A stretch of 64,000 bases of DNA from Meridianimarinicoccus zhengii (lineage in GTDB: Bacteria; Pseudomonadota; Alphaproteobacteria; Rhodobacterales; Rhodobacteraceae). Below, one piece after another: positions 57,290 through 64,000 of the stretch. The notes below the pieces were generated by a model. That model was not told where the DNA came from. It ran no database searches and was given only the letters and a program-made list of their open reading frames with translations. Made by a program: the position numbers and the translations under genes. Within the stretch, counting starts at the first letter, position 1. The number at the start of each line of letters is the position of its first letter. The stretch lies in NCBI RefSeq assembly GCF_003254465.1, contig NZ_QDFI01000011.1, positions 17,588-81,587 on the forward strand, read 5' to 3'.

Positions 57290-57897
57290 GTCGCCCATGT
57301 GGGCTTGTAATCGTCGTCGGCCTGGTTGCCCCAGACGGTCCAGCCCTCGCGCAGGCCGCGCCCGAACAGCTCCAGATACGGACCCCAACTGCAGGATTCG
57401 ATCAGGTCATACTGTTCGTCTGGCTTGCGGGAATGTTCGCGCTTGCGAGTCTGCATCATGTTGACCTGACGCCGCCCGGGCGGCAGCGTCCGCACGCTGC
57501 GCCCGCGCGTGCCGAACAGCAGGATCTCGGTCACGTTGCGGAAATAGAACCCCACGCCGCGCCCGTCGGACCCGCCATCCTTGCGCACCTTGTGCCAGAC
57601 GATGTTCGACTTGTACTCGAACCCCCAGGCCGACAGCACCCTCAGGCCATCGGGCAAGAGCGCATTCGGCACCCACAGGTAGCAATGCGCGCGGTCCATG
57701 AGGCTGTCGGCCACCGGCAGTGCGCAGATGTCGTCTGTCGTCAGGGTGGGGTAGCGGCTCAGCCGCTTGTGTTCCGGCGCCACCTTGCCCGTGCGATTGA
57801 CGAACCGCCACGGCGGATCGGCCAGAACCGTTCCAAAACGGTCCTGTTTGAGAAAATCACGCAGGTCTTGGGCCGGGTTCTGCTCCATCATCCACAT
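57256..57897 (-). CDS. MT-A70 family DNA adenine methyltransferase
   Basis: N6-adenine methyltransferase of 213 residues. The catalytic DPPW is at 27-30 (FGTVLADPPWRF). Other family parts are LTTDDICALPVADSLMDRAH, CYLWVPNALLPDGLRVLSAW and WHKVRKDGGSDGRGVGFYFR with NVTEILLFGTRGR. It presumably protects the site cut by the convergent BglII-like endonuclease, forming a restriction-modification pair. Three in-frame ATG codons lie within the first four residues; GGGA before the first favours 57897. Confidence 0.88.
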   Translation of the reverse strand: MWMMEQNPAQDLRDFLKQDRFGTVLADPPWRFVNRTGKVAPEHKRLSRYPTLTTDDICALPVADSLMDRAHCYLWVPNALLPDGLRVLSAWGFEYKSNIVWHKVRKDGGSDGRGVGFYFRNVTEILLFGTRGRSVRTLPPGRRQVNMMQTRKREHSRKPDEQYDLIESCSWGPYLELFGRGLREGWTVWGNQADDDYKPTWATYPFNSSVAAE

Positions 57898-57975
57898 ATC
57901 GTCCCATCACGCCGCCCCCGTCAATGGCGGCCTGCAAGAACAATGCGCGAACGAGGGTAAACAATCAATTCCCGA

Positions 57976-60900
57976 TCACGCCTGTTCCTGCAACGACTGC
58001 ACCCCGATCACATGGTCGCGCCGCGCCTTCATGGCCAGTGCCGCGGCATGGGAGGCGGCGAGCGTCGTGAAATAGGGGATGCGGTCCATCAGCGCGACGT
58101 TGCGCATCGACCGGCTGTCCTCCACGGCCTGCGCGCCTTCGGTGGTGTTCATCACCACGGCCACGCCCTTGTCCTTCATCACGTCGACGATATTCGGGCG
58201 GCCCTCGTAGACCTTGTTAACGCGGTCGCTATCCACTCCGTGCTCGGCCAGGTAGGCCCGCGTACCCTCGGTCGCCAGGATGTCGAACCCGATCTCGCGC
58301 AAGGTGCGCGCGGTCTCCACCAACTGCGGGGTCTTGTCCGCGGGCTTGATCGACAGGAAAACGATGCCTGACAGCGGCAGGTCGCTGCCCGCTCCCATCT
58401 GCGCCTTCAGGAATGCGATGTGGAAATCCGCGTCCGATCCCATCACCTCGCCGGTGGAGCGCATCTCGGGCCCGAGCAGCGTATCGACGCCCTGGAAGCG
58501 GGCGAAGGGCAGCACGGCCTCCTTCACGGCGAAACGGTCGCTGGGCATCGGGGGGATGGTGAAATCGGCCAGCCGCTCCCCGGCCATCAGCCGCGCTGCG
58601 ATGGCGGCGATGGGCGCGCCGACGGCCTTGGCCACGAACGGTACTGTGCGCGAGGCGCGGGGGTTCACCTCGATCAGGTAGATCTCGCCCTGGCCCTGAT
58701 CGTTCGGCTTGATCGCGAACTGCACGTTCATCAGCCCGACCACGCCAAGCCGCAGCGCGAGCGCCCGCGTCTGTTCCTCGATCCCCGCGATGATGTCGGC
58801 GGGCAGCGAATAGGGCGGCAGCGAACAGGCGCTGTCGCCGGAATGGACCCCCGCTTCCTCGATATGCTGCATGATGCCCGCGACATGCACGTCGGTCCCG
58901 TCGCACAGCGCGTCCACGTCCACCTCGACCGCGCCGGACAGGTAGCTGTCGAGCAGGACGGGCGAGGTGCCCGACACCACCACCGCCTCGGCGATGTAGC
59001 GTTCCAGATGGGCGGTATCGCGGACGATCTCCATCGCGCGGCCGCCCAGAACATAGGACGGGCGAATTACCAGCGGGTAGCCGATCGCCTCGGCCGCGGC
59101 CATGGCTTGCGCGTCGGTGGATGCGATGGCGTTGCGGGGCTGCCGGAGGCCAAGGTCGTTCACCAGCGTCTGGAACCGCTCCCGGTCCTCGGCAAGATCG
59201 ATGGCATCGGGCGTGGTCCCGAGGATCGGGATACCGGCGGCTTCCAGCGCGCGCGCCAGCTTCAGGGGCGTCTGTCCGCCGAACTGCACGATCACGCCGT
59301 GCAGGGTGCCGTTCGACTGTTCCACCCGCAGGATTTCCATGACGTGTTCCAGCGTCAGCGGTTCGAAATACAGCCGGTCCGACGTGTCGTAATCGGTGCT
59401 GACGGTTTCCGGGTTGCAGTTGACCATGATGGTTTCATAGCCCGCATCGGTCAGCGCGTAGCACGCATGGCAGCAGCAATAGTCGAACTCGATCCCCTGC
59501 CCGATCCGGTTGGGACCGCCGCCGAGGATCACGACCTTCTTGCGGTCGGTGGGACGGGCCTCGCATTCCACTTCGCCCATCACGGGGGACTCGTAGGTGG
59601 AGTACATGTACGGCGTCTGCGCCTCGAACTCGGCGGCACAGGTGTCGATCCGCTTGAACACGGCCTGCACGCCAAGGTTGTGGCGCGCCCGGCGCACCTG
59701 GTCCTCGTCCCGGCCCGTGAGGGTGGCGAGCCGCGCATCGGTGAACCCCATCATCTTGAGCCGCCGCAATCCGTCCTCGGTCACCGGCAGACCGCCGCGG
59801 CGAACCTGCGCCTCGATATCCACGATCTCGCGGATACGGGCGAGGAACCACGGGTCGAAGCTGGTGGCCGCCTGGATTTCATCGTCGCTCAGACCGTGGC
59901 GCATGGCCTGCGCGATGAGGCGCAGCCGGTCGGGGGTCTGGGCGCTGATCGCCTTGATCACCGCGGCATGGCGGGTGGCATCGTCATCGGCACCGGGGAT
60001 CGCAATCTCGTCAAAGCCGGTCAGGCCGGTTTCCATGGACGCCAGCGCCTTCTGCACGCTTTCGTGGAACGTCCGCCCGATAGCCATCGCCTCGCCCACG
60101 GATTTCATGGCGGTCGACAGCTCGGCCTTGGCGCCGGGAAACTTCTCGAAGGCGAAGCGCGGGATCTTGGTGACGACATAGTCGATCGTCGGCTCGAAGC
60201 TCGCGGGGGTCACGCCGGTGATGTCGTTATCCAACTCATCCAGCGTGTAGCCCACCGCCAGCTTCGCCGCGATCTTGGCGATGGGAAAGCCCGTCGCCTT
60301 GGACGCCAGCGCCGAGGACCGGGACACGCGCGGGTTCATTTCGATCACGACCATGCGGCCGTTTTCAGGGTTCACCGCCCATTGCACGTTGGACCCGCCG
60401 GTTTCCACGCCGATCTCGCGCAGCACGGCGATGGAGCCGTTGCGCATGATCTGGTATTCCTTGTCGGTCAGGGTCAGCGCGGGCGCGACCGTGATGCTGT
60501 CGCCCGTATGCACGCCCATCGGATCGACGTTCTCGATGGCGCACACGATGATGCAGTTGTCCGCGCGGTCGCGGACGACCTCCATCTCGAACTCCTTCCA
60601 GCCGAGCAGCGACTCGTCGATCAGGATCTGCCCGACCGGCGAGGCGTCGATGCCCGTTCGGCAGTAATATTCGTAATCCTCGCGGTTGTATGCGACGCCG
60701 CCACCCGTGCCGCCCAGCGTATAGGCGGGCCGGATGATCGCGGGCAGGCCCACATGGTCGATCGCGGCCATCGCCTCGTCCATGGTGTTGGCGATGGTGG
60801 CGGCGGGGTTTTCCAGCCCGATCCTGTCCATCGCCTCGCGGAACAGCTTGCGGTCCTCGGCCATTTCGATGGCTTCGCGGTTGGCGCCGATCAGTTCCAC

Positions 60901-61236
60901 CCCGAACTTGTCCAGCACGCCCATGTCTGCAAGCTTGAGGGCGGTGTTGAGGCCCGTCTGCCCGCCCATCGTGGGCAAAAGCGCGTCGGGCTGTTCCTTT
61001 TCGATGATCTTCGCCACGATCTCGGGCGTGATCGGTTCGATATAGGTGGCGTCCGCCAGCCCCGGATCGGTCATGATCGTCGCCGGGTTGGAGTTCACGA
61101 GAATCACCCGGTAGCCTTCTTCCCGCAGCGCCTTACAGGCCTGCGCACCGGAATAGTCGAACTCGCAGGCCTGACCGATGACGATGGGCCCCGCGCCGAT
61201 GATCATGATGGACGAGATGTCGGTGCGTCTGGGCAT
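57976..61236 (-). CDS. carB: Carbamoyl-phosphate synthase large subunit
   Basis: Makes carbamoyl phosphate for pyrimidine and arginine synthesis, with CarA (not in the window). The 1,086-residue protein has two ATP-grasp halves (first with [20 protein letters not shown], second with [20 protein letters not shown]) and a C-terminal MGS-like regulatory domain (about 950-1086). Length and both halves are normal. A promoter candidate lies 42 bases upstream. Confidence 0.97.
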   Translation of the reverse strand: MPRRTDISSIMIIGAGPIVIGQACEFDYSGAQACKALREEGYRVILVNSNPATIMTDPGLADATYIEPITPEIVAKIIEKEQPDALLPTMGGQTGLNTALKLADMGVLDKFGVELIGANREAIEMAEDRKLFREAMDRIGLENPAATIANTMDEAMAAIDHVGLPAIIRPAYTLGGTGGGVAYNREDYEYYCRTGIDASPVGQILIDESLLGWKEFEMEVVRDRADNCIIVCAIENVDPMGVHTGDSITVAPALTLTDKEYQIMRNGSIAVLREIGVETGGSNVQWAVNPENGRMVVIEMNPRVSRSSALASKATGFPIAKIAAKLAVGYTLDELDNDITGVTPASFEPTIDYVVTKIPRFAFEKFPGAKAELSTAMKSVGEAMAIGRTFHESVQKALASMETGLTGFDEIAIPGADDDATRHAAVIKAISAQTPDRLRLIAQAMRHGLSDDEIQAATSFDPWFLARIREIVDIEAQVRRGGLPVTEDGLRRLKMMGFTDARLATLTGRDEDQVRRARHNLGVQAVFKRIDTCAAEFEAQTPYMYSTYESPVMGEVECEARPTDRKKVVILGGGPNRIGQGIEFDYCCCHACYALTDAGYETIMVNCNPETVSTDYDTSDRLYFEPLTLEHVMEILRVEQSNGTLHGVIVQFGGQTPLKLARALEAAGIPILGTTPDAIDLAEDRERFQTLVNDLGLRQPRNAIASTDAQAMAAAEAIGYPLVIRPSYVLGGRAMEIVRDTAHLERYIAEAVVVSGTSPVLLDSYLSGAVEVDVDALCDGTDVHVAGIMQHIEEAGVHSGDSACSLPPYSLPADIIAGIEEQTRALALRLGVVGLMNVQFAIKPNDQGQGEIYLIEVNPRASRTVPFVAKAVGAPIAAIAARLMAGERLADFTIPPMPSDRFAVKEAVLPFARFQGVDTLLGPEMRSTGEVMGSDADFHIAFLKAQMGAGSDLPLSGIVFLSIKPADKTPQLVETARTLREIGFDILATEGTRAYLAEHGVDSDRVNKVYEGRPNIVDVMKDKGVAVVMNTTEGAQAVEDSRSMRNVALMDRIPYFTTLAASHAAALAMKARRDHVIGVQSLQEQA

Positions 61237-61277
61237 GGCGGTGCGGTCCTGACTTCTGTGCGGGCAAATCGTCGTGG

Positions 61278-61305
61278 CTTATAGACAAGCGCCCGCCCGA
61301 CGCAA
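61278..61305 (-). promoter_or_regulatory. Probable carB promoter
   Basis: On the minus strand TTGCGT (61300-61305) and TATAAG (61278-61283) are 16 bases apart, in the 80-base gap between the GNAT gene and carB. The -10 matches five of six bases. The -35 equals that before acnA. Confidence 0.4.
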
Positions 61306-61316
61306 GGGCGGGGGGA

Positions 61317-61805
61317 TCAGACCAGGCTGCGATACATCACCAGCGCGTCGACGTATCCATGCTGCGGGTGGTGGAACGCGCCGGGCAGGCGCCCCACGGT
61401 ATCGAAACCGTTGCGCTCCCAAAGCCGGATGGCCCCTTCGTTGGTCGCCACGACGAAATTGAACTGCATCGCGCGGAAGCCGGCGGCCCGCGCCGTGACG
61501 AGTGCGTGGTCCAACATGGCCTGCGCCACGCCCTGCCCGCGCGCGTCCGGGTGCGTGACGAAGCCTGCGTTGCACACATGCGCGCCCCCGCCGCCCTGGT
61601 TGGGCTTGAGGTAATAGGTCCCCACGGGCCGGTCCGTCTCGGCCATGAACACCCGTTTGTCCGGCGCGCACCAGAAGGCCATCGCCTCGGCGCGCGAGAT
61701 GCCGGGGTCTACCGTGTAGGTGTCCCCGGCCCGGAAGGCGGGATCCAGCATCGACCAGAGCGCCCCGTCGTCCTGCCCCGGCGCGAAAGACCTGAGCGCG
61801 GTCAA
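61317..61805 (-). CDS. GNAT family N-acetyltransferase
   Basis: Acetyltransferase of 162 residues with unknown acceptor. The acetyl-CoA motif A is [20 protein letters not shown], followed by [20 protein letters not shown] and [20 protein letters not shown]. No ATG or GTG fits; TTG at 61805 overlaps the stop of the formaldehyde dehydrogenase gene (TTGA), giving the expected full domain. The overlap suggests coupling with the upstream gene. Confidence 0.83.
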   Translation of the reverse strand: MTALRSFAPGQDDGALWSMLDPAFRAGDTYTVDPGISRAEAMAFWCAPDKRVFMAETDRPVGTYYLKPNQGGGGAHVCNAGFVTHPDARGQGVAQAMLDHALVTARAAGFRAMQFNFVVATNEGAIRLWERNGFDTVGRLPGAFHHPQHGYVDALVMYRSLV

Positions 61806-62914
61806 TATTCCACGACAGCCCGGATCGACTTGCCCTCGTGCATCAGGTCGAACCCGTGGTTGATCTCGTCCAGCGTCAGATTGTGGGTGATCATCGGGTC
61901 GATCTCGATCTTGCCCTGCATGTACCAGTCCACGATCTTCGGAACGTCCGTACGACCGCGCGCACCACCGAAGGCCGTGCCTTTCCACACCCGCCCCGTG
62001 ACCAGCTGGAAGGGTCGCGTCGAAATCTCCGCCCCGGCGGGGGCGACGCCGATGATGATGCTCTCGCCCCAGCCCTTGTGCGCGCATTCCAGCGCCGTGC
62101 GCATCACGCCCACATTGCCGGTCGCGTCAAATGTGTAATCCGCGCCGCCCTTGGTCAGGTCCACCAGATACGGCACCAGATCGCCCTCGACCTCGGCCGG
62201 GTTGACGAAATCGGTCATCCCGAAACGTTCGCCCATGGCGCGCTTTTCCGGGTTCAGGTCCACGCCGACGATCTGGTCGGCCCCGGCCAGCCGCAACCCC
62301 TGGATCACGTTCAACCCGATGCCGCCCAGCCCGAACACGATGGCTCGGCTGCCGATTTCCACCTTGGCCGTGTTGATGACGGCCCCGATGCCCGTGGTCA
62401 CGCCACAGCCGATATAGCAGATCTTGTCGAATGGCGCGTCCTCGCGAACCTTGGCCAGCGCGATTTCCGGCAGGACCGTGTGGTTGGCGAAGGTCGAACA
62501 GCCCATGTAATGCAGGATCGGATCGCCATCGAGCGTGGTGAACCGCGACGTGCCATCGGGCATCACCCCCCGCCCTTGGGTCGTGCGGATCGACTGGCAC
62601 AGGTTCGTCTTGGGGTTCAGGCAGTATTCGCATTCCCGGCATTCGGGCGTGTAAAGCGGGATGACATGGTCGCCCGGCTTCAGGCTGGTGACGCCCGGCC
62701 CGACCTCCAGCACCACGCCCGCGCCTTCATGGCCGAGGATCGCGGGGAACAGGCCCTCGGGATCGGCGCCGGAACGGGTGAACTCGTCGGTGTGGCACAG
62801 GCCGGTCGCCTTGATCTCCACCAGCACCTCGCCCGCCTTCGGGCCGTCGAGGTTCACCTCCATGATCTCCAGCGGCTTGCCCGCCGCCACTGCCACCGCT
62901 GCCCGTGTCCGCAT
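61802..62914 (-). CDS. frmA: S-(hydroxymethyl)glutathione dehydrogenase, class III alcohol dehydrogenase
   Basis: Zinc enzyme that oxidises the formaldehyde-glutathione adduct and reduces nitrosoglutathione, 370 residues. The catalytic Zn ligand is Cys40 in GLCHTDEF with [10 protein letters not shown]; the structural Zn site is [15 protein letters not shown]; the NAD motif is [13 protein letters not shown]. The ATG at 62914 has AAGGACAGGA upstream. It faces away from the I78-type lipoprotein gene. Confidence 0.95.
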   Translation of the reverse strand: MRTRAAVAVAAGKPLEIMEVNLDGPKAGEVLVEIKATGLCHTDEFTRSGADPEGLFPAILGHEGAGVVLEVGPGVTSLKPGDHVIPLYTPECRECEYCLNPKTNLCQSIRTTQGRGVMPDGTSRFTTLDGDPILHYMGCSTFANHTVLPEIALAKVREDAPFDKICYIGCGVTTGIGAVINTAKVEIGSRAIVFGLGGIGLNVIQGLRLAGADQIVGVDLNPEKRAMGERFGMTDFVNPAEVEGDLVPYLVDLTKGGADYTFDATGNVGVMRTALECAHKGWGESIIIGVAPAGAEISTRPFQLVTGRVWKGTAFGGARGRTDVPKIVDWYMQGKIEIDPMITHNLTLDEINHGFDLMHEGKSIRAVVEY

Positions 62915-63060
62915 GATCCTGTCCTTCCCTGTGTGGCCCCGTTCGTGCTGGGGCGACATTGTTCCAAAAGCCACAGGGATTCAACGCCTCCACGCCGCAT
63001 GCGCACATGGTCTTGCGGTGCGCGCGCCCTGCGGGCAGGTTGCGGCGAAAGAGGTTTCCG

Positions 63061-63342
63061 ATGCGCCATATCCTGCTGTGCCTGCCGATCCCCGCCATGC
63101 TGGCCGCCTGCGCGCCAGCGGCGCCCGACGCCGTGACACCGGTCACGTCCGAGGTCACATGCGAAGCCAGCTTCTTCGAGTACCTGCGCGGCGAGCCGAT
63201 CGCGGTGGTAGACACGCTCCAGACAGGGCTCAACGTGCGCGTGCTGGGACCGGACGATTTCGTGCCGCGCGATTTCGACGCGAACCGGCTGACCTTCACC
63301 ACCGCGCCGGACGACACCGTCAGCCGCGTGTTCTGCGGGTAG
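63061..63342 (+). CDS. I78-type peptidase inhibitor-like lipoprotein
   Basis: A 93-residue lipoprotein with lipobox MLAAC (Cys17). The mature part fits the inhibitor I78 pattern: a first Cys in VTCEASFFEYLRG, RVLGPDDFVPRDFDANRLTF in the middle and VSRVFCG at the end, so the two Cys can form the usual disulfide. AAAGAGG precedes the ATG. It probably sits at the outer membrane and may inhibit serine proteases. Confidence 0.75.
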   Translation: MRHILLCLPIPAMLAACAPAAPDAVTPVTSEVTCEASFFEYLRGEPIAVVDTLQTGLNVRVLGPDDFVPRDFDANRLTFTTAPDDTVSRVFCG

Positions 63343-63416
63343 GCAGGCCGTCACAAGCCGCCACAGGCCGGGCTGACACGCGGACTCGACTCCGGCCCGT
63401 TCCGTCCCATATGCAG

Positions 63417-63431
63417 GAACGGAACAAGAAC
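63417..63431 (+). promoter_or_regulatory. LexA (SOS) box of imuB
   Basis: GAACGGAACAAGAAC is a perfect GAAC-N7-GAAC, the reverse reading of the alphaproteobacterial LexA site GTTC-N7-GTTC. It ends 18 bases before the imuB ATG. Just upstream CCGTTCC (63397-63403) is an inverted copy of GGAACGG (63416-63422), which could extend the operator. Confidence 0.85.
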
Positions 63432-63452
63432 ATTATTGCTGCCACAATAATG
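63431..63452 (+). promoter_or_regulatory. Inverted repeat covering the imuB start codon
   Basis: CATTATTG (63431-63438) and CAATAATG (63445-63452) are perfect inverted copies around CTGCCA. The second arm includes the ATG of imuB. No ribosome binding site is visible, so either the mRNA is leaderless or start-codon access is controlled by this stem. Confidence 0.4.
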
Positions 63453-64000
63453 AACCATCGTCGAATCCTGTCGCTGTGGTTCCCACGCCTGGGGGCCGAA
63501 CGGCTGCTGCGCCTTGGCCGCAGGCCGCCCGATGACGCGTTGGCCGTGATCACCCTGTCCGGACAGGGTCAGACGGTCGTCAGCGTCACCGCGGTGGCCG
63601 AGGCGCGGGGGTTGCGGGTCGGGATGGCGCTTGCGGATGCGCGTGCGATCCTGCCCGATCTCGTGACCTACCCGGTGCATCCGCAGGCCGAGACCGCGTT
63701 CCTGGCCGCGCTCCGCCGCTGGGCGGAGCGGTTCACGCCCTGGGTGGGTACCGACGGGACCGACGGGCTGCTGCTGGACGTCACCGGTTGCGCGCATCTC
63801 GTGGGCGGCGAGGATGCGCTGGCCCGCGCCGTGGCCGAAGGCTGCGCCGATCTGGGTCTGACCGCACGGCTGGGGCTGGCCGACACCGTGGGCGCGGCCT
63901 GGGCGCTGGCGCATTTCGCTGGGCAAGGCGCGGCCGCCCCCCGCAGCGGCGATGCCATCGACCAGGAGGCGCGCGCGACCCGTGCCCGCGCCGGACGGCG
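63450..64000 (+). CDS. imuB: ImuB-type Y-family polymerase-like protein, 3' truncated
   Basis: Adaptor of the SOS mutasome that links DnaE2 to the beta clamp. Only the first 183 residues lie in the window. It starts MNHRRILSLWFPRLGAERLL. Where active Y-family polymerases have a catalytic Asp in the first strand, this has Trp-Phe, as expected of catalytically dead ImuB. Later parts are VTAVAEARGLRVGMALADAR and DGLLLDVTGCAHLVGGEDAL. An ATG at 63411 is in frame but lies before the SOS box, so I prefer 63450. imuA is not upstream. Confidence 0.88.
   Translation, partial: MNHRRILSLWFPRLGAERLLRLGRRPPDDALAVITLSGQGQTVVSVTAVAEARGLRVGMALADARAILPDLVTYPVHPQAETAFLAALRRWAERFTPWVGTDGTDGLLLDVTGCAHLVGGEDALARAVAEGCADLGLTARLGLADTVGAAWALAHFAGQGAAAPRSGDAIDQEARATRARAGR

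Noticed and set aside
56363..57975. Recent foreign island carrying the restriction-modification pair
   Set aside because: Base composition looks like the neighbours and no integrase, direct repeats or tRNA flank it, so transfer cannot be supported from the sequence alone.
58420..61284. A 954-codon open frame on the plus strand
   Set aside because: Antisense to carB, with no family features and no ribosome binding site; carB is complete.
63411..63449. Upstream in-frame ATG for imuB
   Set aside because: It lies before the SOS box and the added residues are encoded by the operator itself; the family start fits 63450.

Overview
The window reads as chromosomal DNA of a Rhodobacterales (Rhodobacteraceae-type) alphaproteobacterium. 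It is very GC-rich, densely packed, and full of ATGA/GTGA stop-start overlaps. Its gene content fits that group: a MotE-type flagellar motor locus, a secondary-type flagellar gene set, a sec-Mth938-ccm block, and GTTCN7GTTC-type SOS boxes. About sixty genes are supported. I see no rRNA, tRNA, CRISPR array or insertion sequence, and no gene-free stretch longer than 300 bases. This assignment is by recognition of the sequences, not by a database search.

Layout. 1-6.2 kb: the 3' part of an exosortase-EpsI gene coupled to a rhomboid protease; a zinc-type ABC transporter (znuC, znuB); a D-lactate-dehydrogenase-like FAD oxidase; a SHOCT protein. 6.3-9.2 kb: the error-prone polymerase gene dnaE2 with an SOS box in its promoter. 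9.3-20.5 kb: the first flagellar block. It has fliI facing flgB-flgC-fliE-fliQ-flgF-flgG-flgA-flgH plus a FliL-like gene, and an opposing operon of a lytic transglycosylase, flhA, fliR, flhB and a FliJ-like gene. 20.65-26.1 kb: a tight five-gene operon of two uncharacterised proteins, a DyP-type haem peroxidase, an atypical cytochrome P450 and a GST-like protein. 26.1-31.8 kb: a complete seven-subunit Mrp cation/proton antiporter (A to G). 32.1-35.5 kb: the four dTDP-L-rhamnose genes. 35.7-43.4 kb: the second flagellar block. It has fliF-fliH-fliN-fliP facing fliL, a small coiled-coil membrane protein, motE, motA and a large exported protein. 43.6-48.3 kb: a lipid A-type acyltransferase, a DUF1223 protein and aconitase. 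48.3-54.6 kb: yajC-secD-secF-Mth938-ccmABCD-ccmG. 54.7-64 kb: dGTPase, an A-type Fe-S protein, a 25-residue lipoprotein, a BglII-like endonuclease facing an MT-A70 methyltransferase, carB, a GNAT enzyme, glutathione-dependent formaldehyde dehydrogenase, an I78-type inhibitor lipoprotein, and the start of imuB behind a perfect SOS box.

How the parts work together. The two flagellar blocks encode the export gate, the rod, the L ring and part of the motor. Both divergent flagellar promoter regions carry a TTAA-N7-TTRR motif that could bind CtrA. dnaE2 and imuB, normally neighbours in one SOS cassette, lie about 54 kb apart, each behind its own SOS box. The most novel item is the DyP-P450-GST operon. 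Two haem enzymes are coupled without any electron-transfer partner. The P450 lacks the usual acidic residue of the oxygen-activation motif. The two leading genes share a weak two-block pattern and resemble no enzyme family I can name. A peroxide-driven oxidation or hydroperoxide-rearranging pathway is a reasonable hypothesis.
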